64,000 bases of DNA from G958295935 sp965224235 (GTDB taxonomy: Bacteria; Chloroflexota; Dehalococcoidia; Lucifugimonadales; Lucifugimonadaceae), in assembly GCA_965224235.1 (NCBI GenBank), contig CBDCYP010000001.1, positions 1,054,001 to 1,118,000 of the forward strand. The letters run 5' to 3'. The notes under the pieces are model-generated. The model was not told the origin of the DNA, did no database searches, and was given only the letters and a program-made list of their open reading frames with translations. The translations under genes and the position numbers were made by a program. Below, piece after piece: positions 55,901 to 64,000 of the stretch (positions are counted from its first letter, which is position 1; each line of letters begins with the position of its first letter).

Positions 55901-58900
55901 GCCGTTCCCGTCGGAGACGGTGACGACGACGGTGTAGCGGTTATTGCTCTCGTAGTCCAGCGCTCCGCTGGTCTGGAGCTGGTTGCCGGAGAGGGCGAAG
56001 TGGCCGGAGTCCGTTCCGCCCAGCGCGTAGGTCAGCGGGTCGCTGTCGGGGTCCGTGGCCGCCAGCGGCAGGCCTATGTTCCTGCCAGCCGGCGTGTTCT
56101 CCGCCACGCTGCGGCCCGCGCTCGCGCCCTCGTCGAAGGACGGCGCGCGGTTGGCCGACGGGACCACCGCCGGCGGCTCGTTCACGACGTCGTCGACGCG
56201 GATGGTCACGGGGATGCTGTCCGTCCCGCCGTTGCCATCCCGCACGATCACGGTGACGGCGTAGGAGCTCTTGCTCTCGTAGTCCAGGGCGCCCTTGGTC
56301 TTCAGCTGGCCGGAGGAGCTGTCAATGGCGAAGTGGCCGTGGTCGCCGGTGGCCTCCAGCTCGTAGCTCAGGACGTCGTTGTCATGATCGGTGGCCCCCA
56401 CTGCCGACCCGATGTTCCTGCCCGCCGGCGTGTTCTCCGCCACCCTGCGCGAAGCGCTGGCGCCCTCGTCGAAGGACGGGGCCACGTTGGTGGTGGACGG
56501 CGTGTTGGGCACGCCGGTCACGGGCGCCGTCCATGCGCCGTCGCCCTCGGCGTTGATGGCCCGCACCTGCGCCCGGTAGGTCTCGCCGGCGGTGAGACCG
56601 GCTATCGCGGCTGAGGTCCCGGTCCCGGCGTAGTTGATATCCACCCAGGCGCCCCACGTAACGGGGCTGGCGCCGGCGGCGCTGGTCCGCAGGCTGTGCT
56701 CCACGTCGTAACCGCTGAGGGGCGGCTTGCCCGTCATGTCCGGCGCCGTCCACGAGACCCGCAACCCGTTGGCCGCCGGGAAGACCTGCAGGTTGGCGGG
56801 GGCGGCCGGCGGCTCGGCCACGTCGTTGACGTTGACGGTGATCGCGATGGTGGCGTCCACCGTGACGTCGGCGCCGCCGGCGGCGTTCTTGCCGTCATGC
56901 ACGGTCACGCTGACGCTGTAGAGCGGCTTGTCCTCGAAGTCCGCTGCGGACTTCAGGGTCAGCTCCCCCGTGCCGGTATCGAGGTTGAACAGGGCGTGGT
57001 CGGTGGAGGTCGTGTCCAGCGCGTAGGTCAGCGTGTCGCCCTCCGGATCGGCGGCGCCCACGGTCCCCACCGCCGTGCCGCCGTTCTCCGTCACCGTGAA
57101 GCTCGTGCTGGCCCCGGCGTCGAAGGACGGCTTCTCATTCACGTCGCCGACGTTAATCGTCACGTCGATGCTGTCCGTCCCGCCCCTGCCGTCGGAAACG
57201 GTCACCCTAATCGAGTAGCTGGTCGTCCCGCTCTCGTAGTCCAGGGCGCCCCTGGTCTTCAGCTGGCCGGTCCCCGAGTCGATGCCGAAGTGGGCGCCGG
57301 CGCCCGCGGTGGGGTCCTCGATGGCGTAGACGAGCGTGTCCCCGTCCCCGTCGATGGCTGCTATGGGCAACCCGATGTTGGTCCCGGCTGCGGTGTTCTC
57401 CGCCACGCTGCGCGAAGCGCTGCCGCCGTCGGTGAAGACCGGGGCCGCATTGTTGGCGGGCGGCGCAGTGGGCACGCCCTGGATCGGCAATGACGGCGCG
57501 GTGAAGCCCTCGGCGTTCCTGGCCTGCACGAACACCTGGTAGGTCTCACCGGCGGTGAGGCCGGTTATGTCGTAGGTTGTGACGTCCCCGACAGCGCGTG
57601 TGGTCATGGGGCCCCACGTATCGGGGCCTGTACTGGTCCGCTGCTGGTACATAACCTCGAAGCCGACGGGCGGCTTGCCCGTGGCGTCCGCCTTGGTCCA
57701 GGAGACCCGCAGTCCGTTGACTATCCCCGCGACCCCGAAGCCCGAGGGGTCGACCGGCGGCTCGTCCACGTCCTGGACGTCGACGGTCACCACGACCGTG
57801 TCGTCCCAGGTCAGGGACGGCATGCCCGCCGGGTTCTTGCTGTCCTTCACCTGGATGCTGACCGTGTAGGAGTCCTTCGCCTCGAAGTCCGGGGCAGTCT
57901 TGAAGGTCAGCGCCCTCGTTCCCGCGTCGAAGTTGAAGGCGGCGTGGTCGCCGGCGCTGGTGAGCATCCGGAAGGTCAGCGTGTCGCCCTCCGGGTCGAT
58001 GGCCGCCGTGACGGTCCCCGCCGCGGTCTGGTTCTCGTCCGGGGTGAGCGTCTGGGCGCCCGCGGGGAAGGCCGGAGGCTCGTTCTCGTCGCCGACCGAG
58101 ATGGTCACGTCGATGCTGTCCGTCCCGCCATTGCCGTCGCTCACGGACACGGCGACCGAGTAGGAGCTCTTGTCCTCGTAGTCCAGGGCGCCCTTGGTCT
58201 TCAGCTGGCCGGAGGCGCTGTCGATGGCGAAATGGGCGTGGTCGCCGGTGGCCTCCAGCTCGTAGCTCAGGACGTCCTTGTCCGCGTCCGTGGCCGTCAG
58301 GGGCAGCCCGATGGCGGTCCCGGCTACGGTGTTCTCCGTCACGCTGCGCGTCGTGTTGGCGCCGTCGGTGAAGACAGGGGCGGCATTGCTGACGGGCGGC
58401 GCGGTGGGCACGCCGGTGTCGGGCGACGTCCAGGCGCCGTCGCCGTCGGCGTTGCTGGCCAGCGCCTGCGCCCGGTAGGTGTCGCCGGCGGTGAGGCCGG
58501 TTATCTTGGCCGAGGTCCCGGTCCCCGCGTGGGCGTGGTTCACCCAGTTACCCCACTGGCCGGGGCCCGCGGCGAAATCGCGCCGGCTGTAGTGCAGCTT
58601 GTAGCCGGTGACGGGCGGCTTGCCCGTCATGTCCGGCGCCGTCCAGGTGACCCGCAGCCCGTTGGCCGCCGCGAGGACCCCGAGACCGGTGGGCGCCGAC
58701 GGCCGCTCGCTCACGTCCTGGACTTCGACGGTCACCACGACCGTGTCGTCCCAGGTCAGGGACGCCCTGCCCGCGGGGTTCTTGCTGTCCTTAACCTGGA
58801 TGCTGACCGTGTAGGAGTCCTTCGCCTCAAAGTCCGGGGCAGTCTTGAAGGTCAGCGTCCTCGTGCCCGCGTTGAAGTTGAAGGAGTCGTCGTCGCCGGT

Positions 58901-61900
58901 GTCGGGGAGCATCCGGTAGGTCAGCGTGTCGCCCTCCGGGTCGGTGGCGGCCGTGACGGTCCCCGCCGCAGTCTGGTTCTCGTTCGGAGTGAGCGTCTGG
59001 GCGCCGGCGGGGAAGGCTGGCTGCTCGTTAACGTTGGTGACGGTGATCGTCACGGCGATGCTGTCCGTCCCGCCGTTCCCGTCGGAGACGGTCACCGTGA
59101 TCGAGTAGCTGGTCGTCCCGCTCTCGTAGTCCAGGGCGCCCTTGACCTTCAGCTGACCGGTTGCCGAATCAATGGCGAACTGGGCGTGGTCGCCGGTGGT
59201 GGCGTCGATGGCGTAGACCAGCGTGTCCGCGGCGTCCGCGTCCGTGGCCGCGATGGGATTGCCGATGGCGGTCCCGGCTGCGGTGTTCTCCGGCACGCTG
59301 CGCGTCGTGTCCGCGCCATCGTCGAAGGACGGGACCGCGTTGATGAGGGGCGGATCGTTGGGCACGCCGTTGACGTACGACGACCAGTCGCCCTTGTCAT
59401 CGTCGTTCTCGGCCCGCACCCGCACCCGGTAGGTCGAGCCCGGGGTGAGGGTGAGTATGTCGTGGGTCGTGACGACCCCGGCAACGCTTGTGGTGGGGGC
59501 GCCCCACGTAGCGGGGTCAACGCCGTCGGCGCTGGTGCGCAGGCTGTACTCCACGTCGTAGCCGTCGACGGCCGGCTCTACCGTTATGACCGGCGCCGTC
59601 CAGGTGACCCGCAGCCCGTTGGCTATCCCAACGGCCACGACGTTCGTGGGGGCGTCCGGCGGCTCGATCACGTTCTGCAGGTTGATCGTCACCGTGACCG
59701 TGTTGTCCCAGGCCGTGTCCCCAGCGTCCCCCACGCCCGCGGCGTTCTTGCCGTCCTTCACCCGGATCTTGACCGTGTAGGTTATCTTCGTCGGAGTCGC
59801 ATCGTAGTTCGGGGCGGCCTTGAAGGTGAGAACCCTCGTGCCCGGGACGAAGGTGAACAGGGCGTGGTCGCCGTCGCCTGCGCCCGACATCATCTCGTAG
59901 GTCAGCGCGTCGCCCTCCGGGTCCGTCGCCACCGGAATCGTCCCCACCGCCGTCTGGTTCTCATCAGGCGTGAACGGCCCGACAACGCCGAACGTTGGCG
60001 GCTCGTTCAAGTCCTGAAGGTTGATGGTCACCGTCACCGTGGTGTCCCACGTAGCGTCCGCCCCGTCAGCGGCGTTCTTGCCGTCCTTCACCCGGATCTT
60101 GACCGTGTAGGTCGTCTTCGCCGACGGAGGAGACTCGTAGTTCGGGGCGGCCTTGAAGATGAGAACCCTCGTGCCCGGGACGAAGGTGAACAGGGCGTGG
60201 TCGCCGTCGCCTGCGCCCGACATCATCTCGTAGGTCAGCGCGTCGCCCTCCGGGTCCGTCGCCACCGGAATCGTCCCCACCGCCGTCTGGTTCTCATCAG
60301 GCGTGAACGGCCCGACAACGCCGAACGTTGGCGGCTCGTTCAAGTCCTGAAGGTTGATGGTCACCGTCACCGTGGTGTCCCACGTAGCGTCCGCCCCGTC
60401 AGCGGCGTTCTTGCCGTCCTTCACCCGGATCTTGACCGTGTAGGTCGTCTTCGACGGAGTCGCCTCGTAGTTCGGGGCGGCCTTGAAGGTGAGAACCCTC
60501 GTGCCCGGGACGAAAGTGAACAGGGCGTGGTCGCCGTCGCCTGCGCCCGACATCATCTCGTAGGTCAGCGCGTCGCCCTCCGGGTCCACCGCAGCGACGA
60601 CGGTCCCCGCCGCCGTCTGTTCCTCGTCCGGGATCATCGTCTGGGCGATGGTGGGCGCCGCTGGCACCACAGTTCCGGTCGAGTCGGTGTAGGCGGGCGA
60701 CATGAACTCCGGCTGCTCGTTAACGTTGGTGACGCTGATGGTCACGGCGATGCTGTCCGTGCCTCCATTGCCGTCGGAGACGGTCACCGTGATCGAGTAG
60801 CTGGTCGTCCCGCTCTCGTAGTCCAGGGCGCCCTTGACCTTCAGCTGCCCCGTGCCCGTGTCGATGTCGAAGTGAGCGTGGTCGCCGGTGGTGGCGTCGA
60901 TGGCGTAGACCAGCGTGTCCGCGGCGTCCGCGTCCGTGGCCGCGATGGGATTGCCGATGGCGGTCCCGGCTGCGGTGTTCTCCGGCACGCTGCGCGTCGT
61001 GTCCGCGCCATCGTCGAAGGACGGGACCGCGTTGATGAGGGGCGGATCGTTGGGCACGCCGTTGACGTACGACGACCAGTCGCCCTTGTCATCGTCGTTC
61101 TCGGCCCGCACCCGCACCCGGTAGGTCGAGCCCGGGGTGAGGGTGAGTATGTCGTGGGTCGTGACGACCCCGGCAACGCTTGTGGTGGGGGCGCCCCACG
61201 TAGCGGGGTCAACGCCGTCGGCGCTGGTGCGCAGGCTGTACTCCACGTCGTAGCCGTCGACGGCCGGCTCTACCGTTATGACCGGCGCCGTCCAGGTGAC
61301 CCGCAGCCCGTTGGCTATCCCAACGGCCACGACGTTCGTGGGGGCGTCCGGCGGCTCGATCACGTTCTGCAGGTTGATCGTCACCGTGACCGTGTTGTCC
61401 CAGGCCGTGTCCCCAGCGTCCCCCACGCCCGCGGCGTTCTTGCCGTCCTTCACCCGGATCTTGACCGTGTAGGTTATCTTCGTCGGAGTCGCATCGTAGT
61501 TCGGGGCGGCCTTGAAGGTGAGAACCCTCGTGCCCGGGACGAAGGTGAACAGGGCGTGGTCGCCGTCGCCTGCGCCCGACATCATCTCGTAGGTCAGCGA
61601 GTCGCCCTCCGGGTCCGTCGCCACCGGAATCGTCCCCACCGCCGTCTGGTTCTCATCAGGCGTGTACGGCCCGACAACCCCGAACGCCGGCGCTTCGTTC
61701 ACGTTCTGCAGGTTGATCGTCACCGTGACGGTGTCGTCCCACCCAGTGTCCGCCGTGCCCCCGGCGTTCAAGCTGTCCCGCACCCGGATCTTGACCGTGT
61801 ACGTCGTCTTCGTCGGAGTCGCCTCGTAGTTCGGGGCAGCCTTGAAGGTGAGAACCCTCGTGCCCGGGACGAAGGTGAAGAGGGCGTGGTCGCCGTCGCC

Positions 61901-64000
61901 TGCGCCCGACATCATCTCGTAGGTCAGCGAGTCGCCCTCCGGGTCCGTCGCCACCGGAATCGTCCCCACCGCCGTCTGGTTCTCATCAGGCGTGTACGGC
62001 CCGACAACCCCGAACGCCGGCGCTTCGTTCACGTTCTGCAGGTTGATCGTCACCGTGACGGTGTCGTCCCACCCAGTGTCCGCCGTGCCCCCGGCGTTCA
62101 AGCTGTCCCGCACCCGGATCTTGACCGTGTACGTCGTCTTCGTCGGAGTCGCCTCGTAGTTCGGGGCAGCCTTGAAGGTGAGAACCCTCGTGCCCGGGAC
62201 GAAGGTGAAGAGGGCGTGGTCGCCGTCGCCTGCGCCCGACATCATCTCGTAGGTCAGCGAGTCGCCCTCCGGGTCCGTCGCCACCGGAATCGTCCCCACC
62301 GCCGTCTGGTTCTCATCCGGGATCATCGTCTGGGCGATGGTGGGCGCCGCTGGCACCACAGTTCCGGTCGAGTCGGTGTAGGCGGGCGACATGAACTCCG
62401 GCTGCTCGTTAACGTTGGTGACGCTGATGGTCACGGCGATGCTGTCCGTGCCTCCATTGCCGTCGGAGACGGTCACCGTGATCGAGTAGCTGGTCGTCCC
62501 GCTCTCGTAGTCCAGGGCGCCCTTGACCTTCAGCTGCCCCGTGCCCGTGTCGATGTCGAAGTGAGCGTGGTCGCCGGTGGTGGCGTCGATGGCGTAGACC
62601 AGCGTGTCCGCGGCGTCCGCGTCCGTGGCCGCGATGGGATTGCCGATGGCGGTCCCGGCTGCGGTGTTCTCCGGCACGCTGCGCGTCGTGTCCGCGCCAT
62701 CGTCGAAGGACGGGACCGCGTTGATGAGGGGCGGATCGTTGGGCACGCCGTTGACGTACGACGACCAGTCGCCCTTGTCATCGTCGTTCTCGGCCCGCAC
62801 CCGCACCCGGTAGGTCGAGCCCGGGGTGAGGGTGAGTATGTCGTGGGTCGTGACGACCCCGGCAACGCTTGTGGTGGGGGCGCCCCACGTAGCGGGGTCA
62901 ACGCCGTCGGCGCTGGTGCGCAGGCTGTACTCCACGTCGTAGCCGTCGACGGCCGGCTCTACCGTTATGACCGGCGCCGTCCAGGTGACCCGCAGCCCGT
63001 TGGCTATCCCAACGGCCACGACGTTCGTGGGGGCGTCCGGCGGCTCGATCACGTTCTGCAGGTTGATCGTCACCGTGACCGTGTTGTCCCAGGCCGTGTC
63101 CCCAGCGTCCCCCACGCCCGCGGCGTTCTTGCCGTCCTTCACCCGGATCTTGACCGTGTAGGTTATCTTCGTCGGAGTCGCATCGTAGTTCGGGGCGGCC
63201 TTGAAGGTGAGAACCCTCGTGCCCGGGACGAAGGTGAACAGGGCGTGGTCGCCGTCGCCTGCGCCCGACATCATCTCGTAGGTCAGCGAGTCGCCCTCCG
63301 GGTCCGTCGCCACCGGAATCGTCCCCACCGCCGTCTGGTTCTCATCAGGCGTGTACGGCCCGACAACCCCGAACGCCGGCGCTTCGTTCACGTTCTGCAG
63401 GTTGATCGTCACCGTGACGGTGTCGTCCCACCCAGTGTCCGCCGTGCCCCCGGCGTTCAAGCTGTCCCGCACCCGGATCTTGACCGTGTACGTCGTCTTC
63501 GTCGGAGTCGCCTCGTAGTTCGGGGCAGCCTTGAAGGTGAGAACCCTCGTGCCCGGGACGAAGGTGAAGAGGGCGTGGTCGCCGTCGCCTGCGCCCGACA
63601 TCATCTCGTAGGTCAGCGAGTCGCCCTCCGGGTCCGTCGCCACCGGAATCGTCCCCACCGCCGTCTGGTTCTCATCAGGCGTGTACGGCCCGACAACCCC
63701 GAACGCCGGCGCTTCGTTCACGTTCTGCAGGTTGATCGTCACCGTGACGGTGTCGTCCCACCCAGTGTCCGCCGTGCCCCCGGCGTTCAAGCTGTCCCGC
63801 ACCCGGATCTTGACCGTGTACGTCGTCTTCGTCGGAGTCGCCTCGTAGTTCGGGGCAGCCTTGAAGGTGAGAACCCTCGTGCCCGGGACGAAGGTGAAGA
63901 GGGCGTGGTCGCCGTCGCCTGCGCCCGACATCATCTCGTAGGTCAGCGAGTCGCCCTCCGGGTCCGTCGCCACCGGAATCGTCCCCACCGCCGTCTGGTT
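52994..64000 (-). CDS. Giant cadherin-like/FN3 repeat protein (5' partial)
   Basis: The frame is open to the right edge, so start and signal peptide are missing; about 3,668 residues are visible, ending at TAG 52994-52996. From the visible N-side: three near-identical superrepeats (to about 59,100) of cadherin-like units with markers ENQTAVGTIPVATDPEGD and EMMSGAGDGDHALFTFVPGT, one FN3 (DAPTNVVAVGIANGLRVTWT) and one NENTAAGTAIGNPIAATDAD-type cadherin. Then FN3/cadherin alternation (59,050-55,500), followed by shorter cadherin repeats (marker NRAPSFDEGASAGRSVAENT) separated by Pro/Ala/Val linkers, two divergent units near 54,050-54,560, and a last FN3 (PGAPTNFKLTPGYSSLRLSW) finishing SASGTPR. 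DxDGD motifs fit calcium binding. There is no C-terminal anchor. I infer a surface or matrix adhesin paralogous to giant gene 1, which shares the ENQTAV-type unit. No catalytic domain is seen. Confidence 0.88.
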   Translation of the reverse strand, partial: NQTAVGTIPVATDPEGDSLTYEMMSGAGDGDHALFTFVPGTRVLTFKAAPNYEATPTKTTYTVKIRVRDSLNAGGTADTGWDDTVTVTINLQNVNEAPAFGVVGPYTPDENQTAVGTIPVATDPEGDSLTYEMMSGAGDGDHALFTFVPGTRVLTFKAAPNYEATPTKTTYTVKIRVRDSLNAGGTADTGWDDTVTVTINLQNVNEAPAFGVVGPYTPDENQTAVGTIPVATDPEGDSLTYEMMSGAGDGDHALFTFVPGTRVLTFKAAPNYDATPTKITYTVKIRVKDGKNAAGVGDAGDTAWDNTVTVTINLQNVIEPPDAPTNVVAVGIANGLRVTWTAPVITVEPAVDGYDVEYSLRTSADGVDPATWGAPTTSVAGVVTTHDILTLTPGSTYRVRVRAENDDDKGDWSSYVNGVPNDPPLINAVPSFDDGADTTRSVPENTAAGTAIGNPIAATDADAADTLVYAIDATTGDHAHFDIDTGTGQLKVKGALDYESGTTSYSITVTVSDGNGGTDSIAVTISVTNVNEQPEFMSPAYTDSTGTVVPAAPTIAQTMIPDENQTAVGTIPVATDPEGDSLTYEMMSGAGDGDHALFTFVPGTRVLTFKAAPNYEATPTKTTYTVKIRVRDSLNAGGTADTGWDDTVTVTINLQNVNEAPAFGVVGPYTPDENQTAVGTIPVATDPEGDSLTYEMMSGAGDGDHALFTFVPGTRVLTFKAAPNYEATPTKTTYTVKIRVRDSLNAGGTADTGWDDTVTVTINLQNVNEAPAFGVVGPYTPDENQTAVGTIPVATDPEGDSLTYEMMSGAGDGDHALFTFVPGTRVLTFKAAPNYDATPTKITYTVKIRVKDGKNAAGVGDAGDTAWDNTVTVTINLQNVIEPPDAPTNVVAVGIANGLRVTWTAPVITVEPAVDGYDVEYSLRTSADGVDPATWGAPTTSVAGVVTTHDILTLTPGSTYRVRVRAENDDDKGDWSSYVNGVPNDPPLINAVPSFDDGADTTRSVPENTAAGTAIGNPIAATDADAADTLVYAIDATTGDHAHFDIDTGTGQLKVKGALDYESGTTSYSITVTVSDGNGGTDSIAVTISVTNVNEQPEFMSPAYTDSTGTVVPAAPTIAQTMIPDEEQTAAGTVVAAVDPEGDALTYEMMSGAGDGDHALFTFVPGTRVLTFKAAPNYEATPSKTTYTVKIRVKDGKNAADGADATWDTTVTVTINLQDLNEPPTFGVVGPFTPDENQTAVGTIPVATDPEGDALTYEMMSGAGDGDHALFTFVPGTRVLIFKAAPNYESPPSAKTTYTVKIRVKDGKNAADGADATWDTTVTVTINLQDLNEPPTFGVVGPFTPDENQTAVGTIPVATDPEGDALTYEMMSGAGDGDHALFTFVPGTRVLTFKAAPNYDATPTKITYTVKIRVKDGKNAAGVGDAGDTAWDNTVTVTINLQNVIEPPDAPTNVVAVGIANGLRVTWTAPVITVEPAVDGYDVEYSLRTSADGVDPATWGAPTTSVAGVVTTHDILTLTPGSTYRVRVRAENDDDKGDWSSYVNGVPNDPPLINAVPSFDDGADTTRSVPENTAAGTAIGNPIAATDADAADTLVYAIDATTGDHAQFAIDSATGQLKVKGALDYESGTTSYSITVTVSDGNGGTDSIAVTITVTNVNEQPAFPAGAQTLTPNENQTAAGTVTAATDPEGDTLTYRMLPDTGDDDSFNFNAGTRTLTFKTAPDFEAKDSYTVSIQVKDSKNPAGRASLTWDDTVVVTVEVQDVSERPSAPTGLGVLAAANGLRVTWTAPDMTGKPPVTGYKLHYSRRDFAAGPGQWGNWVNHAHAGTGTSAKITGLTAGDTYRAQALASNADGDGAWTSPDTGVPTAPPVSNAAPVFTDGANTTRSVTENTVAGTAIGLPLTATDADKDVLSYELEATGDHAHFAIDSASGQLKTKGALDYEDKSSYSVAVSVSDGNGGTDSIDVTISVGDENEPPAFPAGAQTLTPDENQTAAGTVTAAIDPEGDTLTFRMLTSAGDHAAFNFDAGTRALTFKTAPDFEAKDSYTVSIQVKDSKNPAGMPSLTWDDTVVVTVDVQDVDEPPVDPSGFGVAGIVNGLRVSWTKADATGKPPVGFEVMYQQRTSTGPDTWGPMTTRAVGDVTTYDITGLTAGETYQVFVQARNAEGFTAPSLPIQGVPTAPPANNAAPVFTDGGSASRSVAENTAAGTNIGLPIAAIDGDGDTLVYAIEDPTAGAGAHFGIDSGTGQLKTRGALDYESGTTSYSIRVTVSDGRGGTDSIDVTINVGDVNEKPSFDAGASTSFTVTENGGTAVGTVGAADPEGDTLTYALDTTSTDHALFNLDTGTGELTLKSAADFEDKPLYSVSVTVHDGKNAAGGADVTVDATIAITVNVNDVAEPPAAPANLQVFPAANGLRVSWTAPDMTGKPPLSGYDVEHSLRTSAAGASPVTWGAWVDINYAGTGTSAAIAGLTAGETYRAQVRAINAEGDGAWTAPVTGVPNTPSTTNVAPSFDEGASASRRVAENTPAGRNIGSAVGATDHDNDVLSYELEATGDHGHFAIDSSSGQLKTKGALDYESKSSYAVTVIVRDGNGGTDSIPVTIRVDDVVNEPPAVVPSANRAPSFDEGASAGRSVAENTPAGRNIGLPLAATDPDSDPLTYALGGTDSGHFALSGNQLQTSGALDYESNNRYTVVVTVSDGNGGTDSIDVTITVTNVDDTPVVVALSPGAPWNLVVTPGYSRLGLTWNMPDMTGKPPITHFEVQYKWSIDKYWGDFPHDSTVSRVTIDFLGGGLSYDVRVRAVNSAGYSGWVSVLGIIVDPTTPPRTAAANRAPSFTEGASTGRSVAENTAAGRNIGLPLAATDPDGDSLTYALGGTDSGHFALSGNRLRTSGALDYEGVKSSYSVTVTVSDGRGGTDSIAVTITVTNVDEAPANRAPSFDEGASAGRSVAENTPAGTDIGLPLTATDPDSDSLTYALGGTDSGHFALSGNRLRTSGALDYEGVKNSYSVIVTVSDGRGGTDTIDVTITVTNVDEPPAVVPSANRAPSFDEGASAGRSVAENTPAGTDIGLPLAATDPDSDPLTYALGGTDSGHFALAGNQLQTSGALDYESNNRYTVVVTVSDGNGGTDSIPVTITVTNVDEAPVVTPTPVEPTGTVRFDKVGVARRTVDAFAPVGTAVGAPVTATVSAGMSGPFYSVYTQSSPFTVDRLTGQLRTARKLGPADEYTIQLLATDGKGKLDVIAVIITVTGGRANRDPVFREGASATRNVGAGASRGVRVGRPVTATDPDGDALYYMLSGADSSHFSINSGSGQIKVGRPLTRSSYSFEVGVGDLRGGVDVLDITITVVDKAPVVAPTPAPNRAPAFDEGASAGRSVAENTPAGRNIGLPLTATDLDSDPLTYALSGTDSGHFALSGNRLRTSGALDYEGVKNSYSVTVTVSDGRGGTDIIDVTITVTNVDEAPVVAPPPANRAPSFDEGASAGRSVAENTLAGRNIGLPLTATDPDSDPLTYALGGTDSGHFTLSGNRLQTSGALDYEGVKNSYSVTVTVSDGRGGTDIIDVTITVTNVDEAPVVVPPPGAPTNFKLTPGYSSLRLSWNAPDMAGKPPIIRYEVQYKLSIDEYWVNFRPQSGGVGAVTIDFIAHLSYDVRVRAVNSAGYSDWVSASGTPR
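59030..64000 (-). repeat. 1.69-kb superrepeats with 330-bp subrepeats in giant gene 3
   Basis: The FN3 plus following cadherin block recurs with offsets of 1,692 and 1,689 bp (for example the shared segments ending near 59520, 61212 and 62901). Within each, the ENQTAVGTIPVATDPEGD unit repeats every 330 bp (110 codons), seen at 61661 and 61991 and again at 63350 and 63680. Copies 2 and 3 look almost identical at nucleotide level. Copy 1 differs in small points, such as HAQFAIDSATGQ for HAHFDIDTGTGQ, and uses KNAADGADATWDTT units in place of LNAGGTADTGWDDT ones. The array runs off the window edge, so its true copy number is unknown. Confidence 0.85.

Overview
This is a GC-rich bacterial window dominated by three giant genes for modular extracellular proteins. 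One is on the + strand (open at the left edge, ending at 29831). Two are on the - strand (30851-45385, and 52994 to beyond the right edge). Together they fill about 55 of 64 kb. They are built from cadherin-like and fibronectin type III (FN3) beta-sandwich repeats, plus ten GLUG-type modules bracketed by EF-hand-like DxDxDG loops. Dispersed CCTGAGCCTGTCGAAGG-type repeats, an IS1182-like element and several toxin-antitoxin loci suggest an uncultured, repeat-rich environmental bacterium. Chloroflexota (Dehalococcoidia/SAR202-like) is my best guess, but it is inference only. There is no rRNA, tRNA or housekeeping gene to anchor taxonomy, and no CRISPR array.

Layout. 1-29831: giant gene 1 (+), a homogenised array of A-B-C-FN3 superrepeats (period 1,353 bp where regular), then divergent cadherin repeats, one GLUG module and terminal FN3/cadherin domains. 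29832-30850: a graveyard between convergent paralogues. It holds an in-frame cadherin remnant beyond a TAG stop, a 128-bp tandem repeat made of fused sense and antisense cadherin fragments, a MITE-like element and a decayed antisense FN3 domain. 30851-45385: giant gene 2 (-), with a signal peptide, nine GLUG modules and cadherin/FN3 domains; a 26-bp poly-G/poly-C run lies just upstream of its start. 45443-50583: an accessory junction of composite dispersed repeats, an 11-bp VNTR, a duplicated 179-bp block, a 1,640-bp IS1182-like element, a 100-bp MITE with the same ends, and a hicAB toxin-antitoxin pair whose antitoxin is truncated by a dispersed repeat and terminated by the IS end. 50849-52289: higBA with a canonical promoter, a perfect palindromic operator, and an antitoxin fused to an ImmA/IrrE-type metallopeptidase domain. 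52447-52719: a small chimeric ORF, part large serine recombinase and part PIN-domain toxin. 52994-64000: giant gene 3 (-), with near-identical 1.69-kb superrepeats containing 330-bp subrepeats.

How it fits together. Genes 1-3 share module families and look like paralogous secreted or surface calcium-binding adhesins that grow and shrink by recombination. The accessory region holds small selfish loci and repeats around them. No dedicated secretion system is visible. Because the repeats are so similar, copy numbers, the poly-G run and the tandem superrepeats should be treated as possible assembly problems until long reads confirm them.
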